The notes: generated from the letters alone by a model not told the origin. Numbered from the stretch's first letter, positions 53,177-61,486 are shown. The stretch is DNA of 64,000 bases from Chitinophagaceae bacterium (GCA_004028765.1 SAIX01000066.1:1-64000), one strand, 5' to 3'. Numbers and translations: made by a program.

Positions 53177-54300
53177 TGGAAAAGCACCTTCATATCATTT
53201 CATTCAACGTTCCCTACCCGGCCGATTATGGCGGGGTGATGGATGTTTTTTATAAACTACCCGCCCTGCAGAAACAGGGGGTAAAAATACACCTGCATTG
53301 TTTTACCTATGGGCGGGAAGAGCAGCCCATCCTTAACCAGTATTGTGCTTCCGTAAATTATTATGAACGATATACCGGGCACAAAGGGATTTCGAATACG
53401 CTTCCCTATATCGTTTCGAGCCGAAGGAATGAACAGTTACTGGAGAATCTTTTACAGGACGATCACCCGGTTTTTATGGAAGGGGTTCATTGCACCTATC
53501 CTTTATTGGATAAAAGATTTGCAGGCCGCCGGTGCTTTGTTCGGGTGCACAATGTTGAATTCCAGTATTACCATGACCTGTACCGCAGTACAAGCTCTCC
53601 GCTAAAAAAAATATATTACTGGATGGAAAGCCGCTTATTAAAAGCGTATGAAAAAAAGATCGCTGCAAAAGCTGTTTTCTGGGGAACTACGGAGAAAGAT
53701 GATGAAACCTACCGGAATGAACTGGGCTGCCCGGATATTGAACATCTGTCTCTTTACCTGCCCGACTGGAAAGTTACCGCAGAGGAAGGCATGGGTACTT
53801 ACTGTTTGTATCATGGCGACCTGAGTGTGGATGCCAACGATAAAGCCGCTACCTGGTTATTAAAACATATTTTTTCAAAACTGAAGATACCTTTTGTAAT
53901 TGCCGGTAAAAACCCTTCAGAAAAACTGATGGAGCTGGCACATGCACAAAACCATACCTGTCTAGTGGCCAATCCATCCGACCGTGAAATTGAAGACATG
54001 ATCACCAAAGCGCATATCAATGTACTGCCTTCTTTTACAAGAACCGGAATGAAAACAAAACTGGTGAATGCGCTTTTTCATGGGAGGCATTGTGTAGTGA
54101 ATGACGCCACTATTGCAGGGAGCGGATTGGAAGCCGCCTGTCATTCCGCCAACACTGCTCAAGCATTCACTGATATCATTGCCCAATTGTACCACCAGCC
54201 TTTTACACAGGATGAAATCACTTTGCGGAAAAAATTACTCAGCGGCCTTTTTAATAATGATGTGAATGCTGCAAAACAGGTGAAGTGGATCTGGGGGTGA
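53176..54300 (+). CDS. Glycosyltransferase, second of pair
   Basis: 374 residues, starting at GTG within TAGTG, so it is translationally coupled to the upstream gene. N-terminal LHIISFNVPYPADYGGVMDVFYKLPALQKQGVKIHLHCF has the glycosyltransferase opening with a glycine loop. The C-terminal half has CLYHGDLSVDANDKAATWLL and INVLPSFTRTGMKTKLVNALFHGRHCVVN, similar to GT4 enzymes. Probably acts in the same polysaccharide step series. It converges on ftsE. Confidence 0.85.
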   Translation: MEKHLHIISFNVPYPADYGGVMDVFYKLPALQKQGVKIHLHCFTYGREEQPILNQYCASVNYYERYTGHKGISNTLPYIVSSRRNEQLLENLLQDDHPVFMEGVHCTYPLLDKRFAGRRCFVRVHNVEFQYYHDLYRSTSSPLKKIYYWMESRLLKAYEKKIAAKAVFWGTTEKDDETYRNELGCPDIEHLSLYLPDWKVTAEEGMGTYCLYHGDLSVDANDKAATWLLKHIFSKLKIPFVIAGKNPSEKLMELAHAQNHTCLVANPSDREIEDMITKAHINVLPSFTRTGMKTKLVNALFHGRHCVVNDATIAGSGLEAACHSANTAQAFTDIIAQLYHQPFTQDEITLRKKLLSGLFNNDVNAAKQVKWIWG

Positions 54301-54301
54301 T

Positions 54302-54479
54302 TTTAGTTTAGTGGTTTGCTTGTTTATTGGTTTATTGGTGGCTACTCTATCGGGTATCGCAAGCAGAAGCAGGTACTATCTTCGTAAATTATACACCTAC
54401 AAATAATAAACAGAGCCATAGTTAACAGGACTAAGAACCAAGAAACCAAGAAACCAATAAACAAATCAACCAATCAAAC
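54302..54479. repeat. Word-repeat palindrome H (glycosyltransferase / ftsE convergent gap)
   Basis: GTTTATTGGTTT at 54322-54333 pairs perfectly with AAACCAATAAAC at 54451-54462. Further GTTTAGTGGTTTGC words on the left and AACCAAGAAACCAAG words on the right. Unlike the others it has a long (about 115-base) centre. It overlaps the ftsE stop region. Confidence 0.7.
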
Positions 54480-55160
54480 CTGCACTGCCGCACTGTCGAT
54501 CACGCGGGCGCTTTCCGTTTTCAGCATACGGGAAGGGTAACGGTTGATCACGATAAAGTCATGTGTGGCCATCAATACTGCGGTGCCATAATCTTTTGCG
54601 ATCTGAATCAGTAACTGCATGATCTCATCGCTGGTTTCCGGGTCAAGATTGCCGGTAGGTTCATCTGCGAGAATGAGTTTGGGAGAATTCAGCAATGCCC
54701 TCGCAATATCCACCCGTTGCTGTTCGCCACCGCTCATTTCAAAAGGCATTTTGAATCCCTTGCTTTTCAAACCCACTTTATCCAATACATCATTGATCTT
54801 TTCTTCCATTAATTTTTCGTCCTGCCAGCCCGTTGCTTTTAAAACAAAGCGGAGGTTTTCATGGACATTCCTGTCTGTCAGCAGCTGAAAATCCTGGAAT
54901 ACCACACCGAGATTGCGGCGGAGAAAGGGTACGTTTTTCCAGTCCACGGTCTTTAGGTCAAACCCTACCACTGAAGCTTCACCGGATTGCAAAGGCAGTT
55001 CGCCGTACAGCGTTTTCAGCAGGCTGCTTTTACCCGTACCGGTTTTTCCAACGAGGTACACGAACTCGCCACGGCTGATATCAAAATTTACATTCTGCAA
55101 TACCAGGTTATCTCCCTGGTAAATATTGGCATTGTGGATGGATACAACAAAATCTGGCAT
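54474..55160 (-). CDS. ftsE: Cell-division ABC transporter ATP-binding protein FtsE
   Basis: 228 residues. Walker [10 protein letters not shown] at 38-46, signature MSGGEQQRV, Walker [16 protein letters not shown], His switch ATHDF. With membrane partner FtsX it controls peptidoglycan hydrolases at the septum. ftsX is not adjacent here, so the assignment to FtsE rather than a LolD-like ATPase rests on sequence pattern ([37 protein letters not shown]). Confidence 0.88.
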   Translation of the reverse strand: MPDFVVSIHNANIYQGDNLVLQNVNFDISRGEFVYLVGKTGTGKSSLLKTLYGELPLQSGEASVVGFDLKTVDWKNVPFLRRNLGVVFQDFQLLTDRNVHENLRFVLKATGWQDEKLMEEKINDVLDKVGLKSKGFKMPFEMSGGEQQRVDIARALLNSPKLILADEPTGNLDPETSDEIMQLLIQIAKDYGTAVLMATHDFIVINRYPSRMLKTESARVIDSAAVQV

Positions 55161-55235
55161 GGTGCTAAATTACGAATTGTTGGCAAGACCTGTAACCGGC
55201 AGGGGATTTTAGCGGATCGCTAACAGCAAGCTGCG

Positions 55236-56411
55236 TCAGTATGCATATTTTACTTCTCCAAAAGAACCTTGCAGCAGCAAGGAAGGCGTCGCTGCCGATT
55301 CCACCCTTCCTACAATTTTTGCTTCGATACCCAATGCCGTGGAGGTCTGAATCATTTTTTCAGCGGTTGCTTCATCCGTAAACGCTTCCAGCCGGTGGCC
55401 CATATTAAACACCTGGTACATTTCGCGATAATCGGCGCCTGAATTCTGGCGGATCAGATCGAACACGGGTGGTATTTCGAACAGGTTGTCTTTGATCACC
55501 GCAAACGGATGCGGCAGGTATTTCATGCACTTAGTTTGTCCGCCGCCGCTGCAGTGGATCAATCCATGAATGTTTTCGAAATGATCGGTGAGCAATTGTT
55601 TCACCAGCGGTGCATACGTGCGTGTGGGCGAAAGCAGCAATTTCCCGACAGGGATCGCGTCATTGCCGATCTTGATCGTATCGGTCATTTTATTCTTCCC
55701 GATATAAACAACCGCATCTGAAAGTCCGGGTTCAAAAGTTTCGGGGTATTCTCCGGCGTAGTATTTTTCCAGTACGTCGTGGCGCGCACTTGTAAGCCCG
55801 TTGCTTCCCAGTCCGCTGTTATATTCATTTTCATAGACTGCTTTCCCTGCACTTGCAAAACCAACGATCACATCACCTGCCTGTATTTTATCGTTAGTGA
55901 TAAGTTTATTTTTAGGCCAGCGTGCCGTCATCGTGCCGTTTACGGCGATGGTGCGTACCACATCGCCCACATCGGCTGTTTCGCCACCGAGATAATGGAT
56001 ATGGACCCCATAAGAACGCAGTTGATCGAAGAATTCCTGTGTGCCATTGATAATAGCCTGTAAAACTTCGCCGGGGATCCGGGTTTTATTTCTATCGATG
56101 GTGGAAGAAAATAACAGGTTATCGGTAACGCCCACACAAAGCAGGTCGTCGAGGTTCATCGCAACGGCATCCTGCGCAATACCGGCCCAAACCGAAACAT
56201 CACCGGTTTCTTTCCAGTACAGGTAAGCGAGAATACTTTTGGTGCCAGCGCCATCGGCATGCATGATATTAACCCAGTTATCATCTCCGGATAAAAAATC
56301 GGCATATATCTTACAGAATGCATGGGGATAGAGGCCCTGGTCCAGTTTCTGGATGGCTGCATGCACTTCTTCTTTTTGAGCCGAAACACCGCGCTTTGCG
56401 TATAAAGACAT
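55236..56411 (-). CDS. purM: Phosphoribosylformylglycinamidine cyclo-ligase (AIR synthase)
   Basis: 391 residues. Makes aminoimidazole ribotide in purine synthesis with ATP. Visible are HADGAGTKSILAYLYW, DNLLFSSTIDRN, LGGETADVGDVV, VGFASAGKAVYENEYNSGLGSNGLTSAR and IHCSGGGQTKC. It fits the Bacteroidota PurM subfamily. The track start (56522) reads into palindrome I; the ATG giving MSLYAKRGVSAQ is preferred. Confidence 0.93.
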   Translation of the reverse strand: MSLYAKRGVSAQKEEVHAAIQKLDQGLYPHAFCKIYADFLSGDDNWVNIMHADGAGTKSILAYLYWKETGDVSVWAGIAQDAVAMNLDDLLCVGVTDNLLFSSTIDRNKTRIPGEVLQAIINGTQEFFDQLRSYGVHIHYLGGETADVGDVVRTIAVNGTMTARWPKNKLITNDKIQAGDVIVGFASAGKAVYENEYNSGLGSNGLTSARHDVLEKYYAGEYPETFEPGLSDAVVYIGKNKMTDTIKIGNDAIPVGKLLLSPTRTYAPLVKQLLTDHFENIHGLIHCSGGGQTKCMKYLPHPFAVIKDNLFEIPPVFDLIRQNSGADYREMYQVFNMGHRLEAFTDEATAEKMIQTSTALGIEAKIVGRVESAATPSLLLQGSFGEVKYAY

Positions 56412-56451
56412 CTGATTTTTTTGAGATCCGTAATTGTACCCTGAAATGCCG

Positions 56452-56459
56452 CAAAGATA
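56452..56459 (-). promoter_or_regulatory. -7 promoter element for purM
   Basis: TATCTTTG on the minus strand, perfect TAnnTTTG, about 40 bases upstream of the purM ATG. Confidence 0.55.
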
Positions 56460-56469
56460 AGGGGGTTTG

Positions 56470-56562
56470 GGTAGTGAAGAGTTAGGAGTTAGGAGTCTGG
56501 AATTTCTCCAATCCACTCCCAACTCCTAACTCCAAACTCCAGACTCCAGACTCCTAACTTAT
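56470..56562. repeat. Word-repeat palindrome I (purM / ribF divergent gap)
   Basis: AGTTAGGAGTCTGG at 56487-56500 pairs perfectly with CCAGACTCCTAACT at 56546-56559. GAGTTAGGAGT words on the left and ACTCCTAACTCC words on the right match the family of palindrome A. It lies between two divergent promoters. Confidence 0.78.
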
Positions 56563-56574
56563 CCCCCCTTCCCT

Positions 56575-56582
56575 TACTTTTG
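56575..56582 (+). promoter_or_regulatory. -7 promoter element for ribF
   Basis: TACTTTTG, perfect TAnnTTTG, only 8 bases before the ribF ATG. This implies a leader of about 5 bases. Confidence 0.5.
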
Positions 56583-56590
56583 CGTTCATT

Positions 56591-57544
56591 ATGAAAGTTC
56601 ATCGGGAATTGGCGGGGGCTTTGCCTGGATTCAGGAATGCGGTGGTAACCATCGGAACATTTGATGGTGTGCATCTCGGGCACAGGAAGATTATCGGCCA
56701 CCTGAAAGCGGAAGCTGCCCGCATCGGCGGCGAAACCGTGATCATTACCTTTCATCCGCATCCGCGAAAAGTGGTTTCATCCGTTCCGGGTGATGTGAAA
56801 CTGTTAAGCACACTCGATGAAAAAACCGGGTTGTTATCCGCCGCCGGCATCGATCACCTCGTAATTGTTCCCTTCGATCATCGCTTTTCCAACCAAACCG
56901 CCGAACAGTATGTAAAGGATTTCCTTTACCACGATTTCAAACCACATACCGTGATCATTGGGTATGACCACCGTTTTGGAAAAGGAAGAGAAGGCGATTA
57001 TCATTTGTTAAAGTCTTATGGTGCTGAACTGGGTTTTGAAGTAAAAGAGATCCCCGAACAATTACTGCAGGAAGCCGTTGTAAGCTCCACAAGGATCAGA
57101 AAAGCGGTAAGTGAAAACAGGATCGATGAAGCGAATGCATTGCTGGGCAGGCCTTATTCTTTTGAAGGAACGGTGATCGAAGGAAATAAACTGGGGCGCA
57201 CCATCGGTTACCCCACGGCCAATCTCCACATCGGCAGTGAAGAAAAGCTGGTACCCGGTAATGGTGTATATGCTGTTACAGTGCGTATTGAAAATGAAAA
57301 TGCAGAAGAGATTGAAAAAAATTATGAGGGGATGATGAATATCGGCGTAAGGCCAACGGTGGACGGGAAGAAAAGAGTGATTGAAGTAAATATTTTTGAT
57401 TTTGACAAAGACATATACGGCAAAACATTACAGGTGAACCTGCATCATTACCTGCGTGGTGAAGTAAAATTCAACGGGCTCGAAGAATTAAAGGCACAAT
57501 TACAGAAAGATGCCATGGCTGCGAAAGCCTCATTGAAAGATTAG
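56591..57544 (+). CDS. ribF: Bifunctional riboflavin kinase / FAD synthetase
   Basis: 317 residues. Converts riboflavin to FMN then FAD. The N-terminal FAD synthetase domain has TIGTFDGVHLGHRKII and GYDHRFGKGREGD; the C-terminal kinase domain has GRTIGYPTANL and MMNIGVRPTVDG. Its 3' end overlaps the convergent XRE gene by 4 bases. Confidence 0.96.
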   Translation: MKVHRELAGALPGFRNAVVTIGTFDGVHLGHRKIIGHLKAEAARIGGETVIITFHPHPRKVVSSVPGDVKLLSTLDEKTGLLSAAGIDHLVIVPFDHRFSNQTAEQYVKDFLYHDFKPHTVIIGYDHRFGKGREGDYHLLKSYGAELGFEVKEIPEQLLQEAVVSSTRIRKAVSENRIDEANALLGRPYSFEGTVIEGNKLGRTIGYPTANLHIGSEEKLVPGNGVYAVTVRIENENAEEIEKNYEGMMNIGVRPTVDGKKRVIEVNIFDFDKDIYGKTLQVNLHHYLRGEVKFNGLEELKAQLQKDAMAAKASLKD

Positions 57545-57804
57545 TTTGCAGGCGTTTCTTTTTTTCTGAATAATTCATCCGGATCAAAATCGATGATCTG
57601 CCGGTAATTGGTAAGGCCGAATATTTCTGCCAGGCGGATCAGTGTTTCGATCCTCACTTCCGAAACCCCGTTCTCCCAGCTCGATAAAGTAGAGCGCCCC
57701 ACTTTCAATTCTGCAGCCACATACCGTTGCCCGTAATTCCTCAGTTCGCGGATGAGGCGGATGTTCCTGGCGATACGCATTCTTTCTTCGGATCTTTTAT
57801 ACAT
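57541..57804 (-). CDS. XRE family helix-turn-helix regulator
   Basis: 87 residues. The Cro/cI-type domain covers about residues 10-70: ARNIRLIRELRNYGQRYVAAELKVGRSTLSSWENGVSEVRIETLIRLAEIFGL. ATG at 57804 is preferred over the track's TTG. It diverges from the lipoprotein gene at 58072 with a 47-base dyad between them, so it may regulate that pair. Target is inferred only from position. Confidence 0.9.
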   Translation of the reverse strand: MYKRSEERMRIARNIRLIRELRNYGQRYVAAELKVGRSTLSSWENGVSEVRIETLIRLAEIFGLTNYRQIIDFDPDELFRKKETPAN

Positions 57805-58071
57805 AATGGTGTGGTTACACAATAATAGGATTCAGATGAAAGCGATCTGAAAAAACGGGGAAAACACGCTGTTTTCTTCCGTAGATACTTTCTATTTTCA
57901 ACCCCGTAAATAAGTGTCAGTGCAGATAACATAGTGTCGGGCCGGTTTCTTGGAAACGGATGTTGTGCATTGGAATTTTATCCCATCATTTGGCCAATGA
58001 GATGGGACAACAAATTCCTCCGATACCCATACCCTTTGTGAAACTGAGGAGGTGTTATCAAATCAACACTT
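57805..58071. other. Divergent regulatory region, XRE / lipoprotein
   Basis: About 267 bases without a gene. It holds the dyad at 57972-58018 and a degenerate TACCCTTTG (58029-58037) upstream of the lipoprotein start. Confidence 0.5.
57972..58018. promoter_or_regulatory. Nested dyad, possible operator of the XRE regulator
   Basis: Outer arms GGAATTT (57972-57978) and AAATTCC (58012-58018), middle arms CCCATC (57982-57987) and GATGGG (58001-58006), and an inner TTGGCCAA palindrome. Three nested symmetric elements about one centre suggest a protein-binding site or a strong hairpin. Confidence 0.55.
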
Positions 58072-58998
58072 ATGAAAAAGATATATGGCTGGTTGCTCGT
58101 TATCGCGGTCACCGGCACCATCGGGCTGATCAGTTGCAAAAAAAATATTGACAGCACAAAAAACCAGGTAACCATTGAAGCCACACCGGCAGATCCGGGA
58201 AAAGATGAGGTTTTTCAGAAACTGAACAGTTCTATCAGCCGCTTTGATCCCAAATACCTTCAATTGGTATATAAGGATAAAAGAAGTACAGAAGATATCA
58301 CAAAAGAAAGCCTGTTATTGTTACAGGAGTTGGGGAATGATCCGAATAATATCGGGATACAGCAAAAACTGGCGGCCTTTTATCATTTCAGGTCGGTGGA
58401 TGAGTTGAAACAGGTTTCTGCAGATATCAGTTCCAGCCTGCAGGCAGTGGATAAAAAATACCACCTGCAGCAAGGACTTTCGGATGGAACGGCAACAAGG
58501 ATTTTTTCGCAGGCGCGAAAACAATGGGCGAAAGACAGGCTGGACAATTATCCCAATAACGGCCGGCAGACAAGCGGGTTGTGGACCGATTTCGTAGATA
58601 CCTATTTCAGCGAATTTGATTATAATACATACATATACGATCAGGAGCTTGCTCCTGCATTAGATGGAGGTGGTGGTGACAATGGTTGTAATGGAGAGAA
58701 GTGTTGCATAGATAGATATGTTTGTTTGGCTGAGGCAAAGAATAAATTTTGGTCTGATTTAATTACATACGGCGGAGGCATGGCCGTTGGAGCAGGTACG
58801 ACAGCGGGTGGTATTGGTTTCAAAGCAGCAATATTGGCTGGATCACCTGAATTTGCCATGTTTTCAATGGCTTTTTTTGGAGGATTTGGTTTTGCGGCTG
58901 GAGGTTCTTTAGGAGCCAGTATCGCTTATAATATTTATTCAACAAATAAAGATATATGCAATGCAAAATATGATGCATGTATAAAAGAAAAAAAATAG
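58072..58998 (+). CDS. Lipoprotein with Cys-rich and Gly/Ala-rich C-terminal domain, possible toxin
   Basis: 308 residues. Signal peptide with a lipobox ending LISC, so Cys22 is lipidated. Residues 30-195 are a helical, polar domain (KDEVFQKLNSSISRFDPKYLQLV... FVDTYFSEFDYNTYIYD). A Gly linker (DGGGGDNG) leads to a different C-terminus: Cys206, 211, 212, 218, then a Gly/Ala-rich hydrophobic stretch (233-287), then Cys296 and Cys303. DNA from about 58666 on is AT-richer than the first half, suggesting a joined-on module. The layout (Cys pair, Gly-rich hydrophobic core, final Cys pair) recalls bacteriocin-like peptides. A membrane protein gene follows after 4 bases. Toxin role is inference. Confidence 0.75.
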   Translation: MKKIYGWLLVIAVTGTIGLISCKKNIDSTKNQVTIEATPADPGKDEVFQKLNSSISRFDPKYLQLVYKDKRSTEDITKESLLLLQELGNDPNNIGIQQKLAAFYHFRSVDELKQVSADISSSLQAVDKKYHLQQGLSDGTATRIFSQARKQWAKDRLDNYPNNGRQTSGLWTDFVDTYFSEFDYNTYIYDQELAPALDGGGGDNGCNGEKCCIDRYVCLAEAKNKFWSDLITYGGGMAVGAGTTAGGIGFKAAILAGSPEFAMFSMAFFGGFGFAAGGSLGASIAYNIYSTNKDICNAKYDACIKEKK

Positions 58999-59002
58999 CA
59001 TT

Positions 59003-59335
59003 ATGAGTTTTGTAAAATCATTGCAGGAAAAAATCCTGAGCCGCTCAGAAAAAAAAGTAAAAATTCTTTTCGGACTCTTAATGGCAATTGTGATTATCGT
59101 CATTATTGCTATTCGCTCATTCCAAACGAGTTTCTACCTAAATACAGTATTTTGCTTTGCAATTTTTTGGCTGGCCGCAGTTAATTACGCCTGGCTCGTG
59201 GCAAAAGCCCTACTACTGAACAGAAAGGATTTATTATTCCGATTGATGATCAGCTTCTGTATTATTATTTTGGTACTAATGCTTGTATTACCGGTTATAT
59301 ATCTGGTGGTAGGAATACTTTCGGATGTGCATTGA
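59003..59335 (+). CDS. Small three-helix membrane protein, possible immunity partner
   Basis: 110 residues. A basic N-terminus (SEKKVK), then three hydrophobic helices at about 21-37, 46-68 and 83-105. No family is recognised. It begins 4 bases after the lipoprotein stop, so the two are expressed together. Base composition is low in G+C like the end of the lipoprotein gene. Small multi-helix membrane proteins are a common form of bacteriocin immunity protein; this is inferred from context. Confidence 0.75.
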   Translation: MSFVKSLQEKILSRSEKKVKILFGLLMAIVIIVIIAIRSFQTSFYLNTVFCFAIFWLAAVNYAWLVAKALLLNRKDLLFRLMISFCIIILVLMLVLPVIYLVVGILSDVH

Positions 59336-59459
59336 TGTTTTTTTATGTATCACTTGAATTATACGTAAGAGAATTTAAAATCTTGCATAAGCGCAATGCC
59401 ATTCTACAAGGCTTTTGTTTGGAGATCAATGAGAAAACCACAATTGAATTTTGAACTAT

Positions 59460-59485
59460 ACCAGGGAAAAATCCCTGGTTTTTTT
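59460..59485 (+). terminator. Terminator of the lipoprotein/membrane-protein pair
   Basis: ACCAGGGA-AAAA-TCCCTGGT followed by a run of T. Confidence 0.88.
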
Positions 59486-59548
59486 GTCTGATGATTCGCT
59501 AAGTTTTTACAATCGTAATCAGGTTCCTTATAATAAAACAAACGCAAC

Positions 59549-59566
59549 AGACTCAAATTTGAGTCT
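59549..59566. repeat. Perfect 18-base palindrome
   Basis: AGACTCAAATTTGAGTCT, fully symmetric with no spacer. It could be a regulatory site for holA or a remnant of the accessory module's boundary. Confidence 0.6.
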
Positions 59567-59571
59567 TGTAT

Positions 59572-59612
59572 TCACCGCAGAGGCGCGGAGAAGCAGAGGT
59601 TTCGCGGAGTTT
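59572..59612. repeat. Purine-rich word repeat J
   Basis: ACCGCAGAGGCGCGGAGAAGCAGAGG and then TTCGCGGAG: four imperfect copies of CGCAGAG-like words. No complementary arm is seen nearby, unlike palindromes A-I. Confidence 0.5.
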
Positions 59613-59630
59613 TACCGAAGAAGTTAATGT

Positions 59631-60629
59631 TTACCCCATCATCTTAACCGCCATCTCTTTCATCAGGCCGGCATCACTGGTACCGCCATCATGCACACCC
59701 ACACCGCGAAGATTATACTGGTGCAGTAACAACAATATTTTTTCCACGCCTGCATAGTCGTATTTGCGTGCGGCACCCAGGTAATCCCGCACGAAATAAG
59801 GGTTTACACCAATCGCACCGGCCACCGACTTTTCATCCGGCTGCGGAACGCTGAAGATCATAAATACCTTACTGAAAAAATTATACAAAGCTGGCAAGAT
59901 CATTTGAATCGGCCCTGCTTTGGGATTGGCCTCGAAATAATGAATGATCCGGATGGCTTTGGGGAGGTCTTTCTGTGCGATGGCGGTTTGCAGTTCAAAT
60001 ACATTGTATTCCTTGCTTACGCCGATATAATTTTCAATATCATCTTCCGTGATATTTTTTCTCGCACCAAGATTCACTGCCAGTTTTTCGATCTCGTTCT
60101 GGATTCGGCTCAGGTCGTTCCCGATATGGTCAACCAGTAAATGCAAGGCTTTGGGATTGATCGAAAGGCCATGCTGCTGCACCATCTGCGAAGCCCATTC
60201 AGGCAGTTGACTGTCATACAGTTTTTTGGTGGTAAAAAATTCGGTTTTCTGTTTTACCATTTTCCCGAACTTCAGGCGACCATCCACTTTTTTATCCTTA
60301 TAGCTTACTACAAAAATTGTACTTGGGGTTGGGTTTTCAATATAAGCTTCCAGCTTTTCTATATCGCGCATCTGCTGGGCCTCTTTCAGCAATACCACCT
60401 GCCGCTCGGCAAACATCGGGTAACGCATGCAGGCATTTACCACATTGGCCCATTCCGCATCTTTCCCATAAAAAATGGTGAGGTTAAACCCTGCTTCCGA
60501 TTCGGAGAGGATTTTGTGTTCGGCATAATTCATGACCTGGTCGATGAAAAAGGACTCCTCGCCTTCGAGCCAGTAAACAGGCTTGAATTGCCCTTTTTTC
60601 CAATCAGAAATAATTTTTTCCGCCGACAT
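59631..60629 (-). CDS. holA: DNA polymerase III subunit delta
   Basis: 332 residues. The clamp-loader delta subunit. KPVYWLEGEESFFIDQVMNYAE begins the AAA+-like domain; MFAERQVVLLKEAQQM, IFVVSYKDKKVDGR and the C-terminal collar domain (QMILPALYNFFSKVF... NPYFVRDYLGAARKY) match the family. The start is ATG. Confidence 0.94.
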   Translation of the reverse strand: MSAEKIISDWKKGQFKPVYWLEGEESFFIDQVMNYAEHKILSESEAGFNLTIFYGKDAEWANVVNACMRYPMFAERQVVLLKEAQQMRDIEKLEAYIENPTPSTIFVVSYKDKKVDGRLKFGKMVKQKTEFFTTKKLYDSQLPEWASQMVQQHGLSINPKALHLLVDHIGNDLSRIQNEIEKLAVNLGARKNITEDDIENYIGVSKEYNVFELQTAIAQKDLPKAIRIIHYFEANPKAGPIQMILPALYNFFSKVFMIFSVPQPDEKSVAGAIGVNPYFVRDYLGAARKYDYAGVEKILLLLHQYNLRGVGVHDGGTSDAGLMKEMAVKMMG

Positions 60630-60732
60630 GGCTGCAAAGATGGGCCAGCAAATACGAAATCAGAAAAAACAGGGCCGGAAGTTTTTAACAGCTGTTGATG
60701 ATTGCATATATACGATTATCACAAAGAATGCG

Positions 60733-61446
60733 TTATGGCACAACGGAAATACCCGATTCATCCAGCAAGGGCCTGTCGAGAAAACGCAGGATGATATTCG
60801 CCGTAACCACCACATCCCGCTGGCAATAGTCAACGATCCGGGGCAGGTTATCGTCACGGTAATACACATCCTGCACCTGGCTGCCATCCATATCGGTTTT
60901 GGAACTTGGGATACCCAGAACCGTCGAAAGCAGGTGCAGCGACACATAATTCTTGTTATCACCGAATTTCCACCAGTTCAGGGTATCGAACATTTTTACT
61001 TCCCAGGGCTTTTTATCGTGCAGGCGAAGCGATGCCGGAAGCGGGATCCCATTGATCAGTAAGCGGCGGCAGATATACGGGATATCGAATTCTTTAATAT
61101 TATGCCCGCCAAACTGGAAATCCGGATGCAGCTTCTGCATTTTTTCACACAATTCAGTGAAAACACGGAGTATTTGCACTTCATCATTTCCATAGATACT
61201 TTTCAGTTTTAGCCCCAGGCTATGGTCTTCCCGTTCATAAAAACAGGCCGTTGAAATACAGATCACTTTGCCGAATTCGGCCAGTATCCCTGCTTTTTTA
61301 CGATAAATTTCCCCGGGGGTTATGCCGTCTGGCATGGTTTTGGCATTTTTGTCGAGAAACAGGCTTTTCCAGTGCAAAGGCAGTTCTTCAAAGGAAGAAA
61401 ACGCGGGTACGGTTTCGATATCGAGTAATAAAAGTTCTGTTAGCAT
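60733..61446 (-). CDS. 3'-5' exonuclease, PolB-type DnaQ-like (DEDDy)
   Basis: 237 residues. The four acidic motifs are visible: LLLDIETV at the start, FGGHNIKEFDIP in the middle and YCQRDVVVT with a Tyr-x3-Asp near the end. The family is the predicted exonuclease related to the PolB proofreading domain. The track start is non-ATG upstream; the ATG giving MLTELLLLDIE is preferred. It diverges from the coiled-coil gene with 40 bases between. Confidence 0.9.
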   Translation of the reverse strand: MLTELLLLDIETVPAFSSFEELPLHWKSLFLDKNAKTMPDGITPGEIYRKKAGILAEFGKVICISTACFYEREDHSLGLKLKSIYGNDEVQILRVFTELCEKMQKLHPDFQFGGHNIKEFDIPYICRRLLINGIPLPASLRLHDKKPWEVKMFDTLNWWKFGDNKNYVSLHLLSTVLGIPSSKTDMDGSQVQDVYYRDDNLPRIVDYCQRDVVVTANIILRFLDRPLLDESGISVVP

Positions 61447-61486
61447 AAGCGTATTATGAAAATTTTTACAATCAAAATGCAATCAC

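Larger units (their letters stand above)
59336..59630. other. Intergenic region after the lipoprotein pair
   Basis: About 295 bases without a gene. It contains the terminator at 59460-59485, a perfect 18-base palindrome (59549-59566) and a purine-rich repeat (59572-59612). The first 120 bases are AT-rich with nothing recognisable. Confidence 0.6.

Noticed and set aside
10923-56562. CRISPR interpretation of the short repeats
   Set aside because: Repeats are 6-8 bases, degenerate and without regular spacers; no cas genes are present.
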